Of a stretch of DNA of 6,407 bases, positions 6,404 to 6,407 are shown one piece after another. A program made the translations under genes and the position numbers. Source of the stretch: CAJBLF01 sp964424505 (GTDB lineage: Bacteria > Patescibacteriota > Gracilibacteria > Absconditabacterales > Absconditicoccaceae); the NCBI GenBank assembly GCA_964424505.1, contig CAYRIQ010000040.1:1-6407 (forward strand). Direction: 5' to 3'. How positions within the stretch are numbered: the first letter of the stretch is position 1; the number at the start of each line of letters is the position of its first letter. The notes under the pieces are model-generated. The model saw only the letters and a list, made by a program, of their open reading frames with translations, did not search any database and was not told the origin of the DNA.

Positions 6404-6407
6404 ACAC

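Larger units (their letters stand above)
6078..6407. other. Gene-free structured region downstream of the ATPase gene
   Basis: I see no credible coding frame in these 330 bp on either strand, even with UGA read as Gly. Positions 6090-6335 are visibly richer in G and C than the rest of the window and dense in inverted repeats; 6336-6407 returns to AT-rich DNA. The region could be a structured non-coding RNA, a cluster of small mobile repeats, or both. Confidence 0.6.

Noticed and set aside
6078..6407. CRISPR array or att site
   Set aside because: The repeats are inverted and differ from each other, with no regularly spaced direct repeats, and no integrase or tRNA is near.

Overview
The window comes from a low-GC bacterium that reads UGA as glycine (translation table 25). 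That points to the Absconditabacteria (SR1) / Gracilibacteria branch of the Candidate Phyla Radiation (Patescibacteria). With UGA as a stop, every gene here breaks into pieces. With UGA as glycine, four complete genes appear, holding 37 in-frame UGA codons, many at invariant family glycines: the Rossmann GGGxxG, the FolD PGGVGP and GxSxIVGKP motifs, and SGP in the flavoprotein. All four complete genes end in TAA. No start codon seen here has a clear Shine-Dalgarno sequence.

Layout. Positions 1-67 hold the first 22 codons of a leftward gene that runs off the window, with a good promoter at 112-140. Positions 68-447 are AT-rich and intergenic, ending in a likely promoter for the next gene. Positions 448-1368 (+) encode a CorA-family divalent cation transporter with GMS in place of the GMN signature. 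Positions 1342-2469 (-) encode an HI0933/YhiN-like FAD flavoprotein and 2471-3412 (-) encode FolD. These two form a tight leftward pair separated by 1 nt, and the flavoprotein 3' end overlaps the corA 3' end by 27 bp. Positions 3413-3620 are a divergent intergenic region. Positions 3621-6077 (+) encode an 818-residue membrane-anchored VirD4/TraG-like (HerA/FtsK superfamily) ATPase, whose ATG sits where a perfect TATAAT box would place the transcription start.

Positions 6078-6407 carry no gene but are unusually structured: a GAAA-looped hairpin, a 113-bp element bounded by perfect 10-bp inverted repeats with competing internal stems, a 14-bp palindrome, and a hairpin with a perfect 12-bp stem. 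This is either a candidate structured RNA or a cluster of small mobile/intergenic repeats. It is the least explained part of the window.

The genes are mostly unrelated housekeeping functions: one-carbon folate metabolism, a flavoprotein of unknown substrate and metal uptake. Beside them is a DNA/protein-translocation ATPase with no other secretion gene in view.
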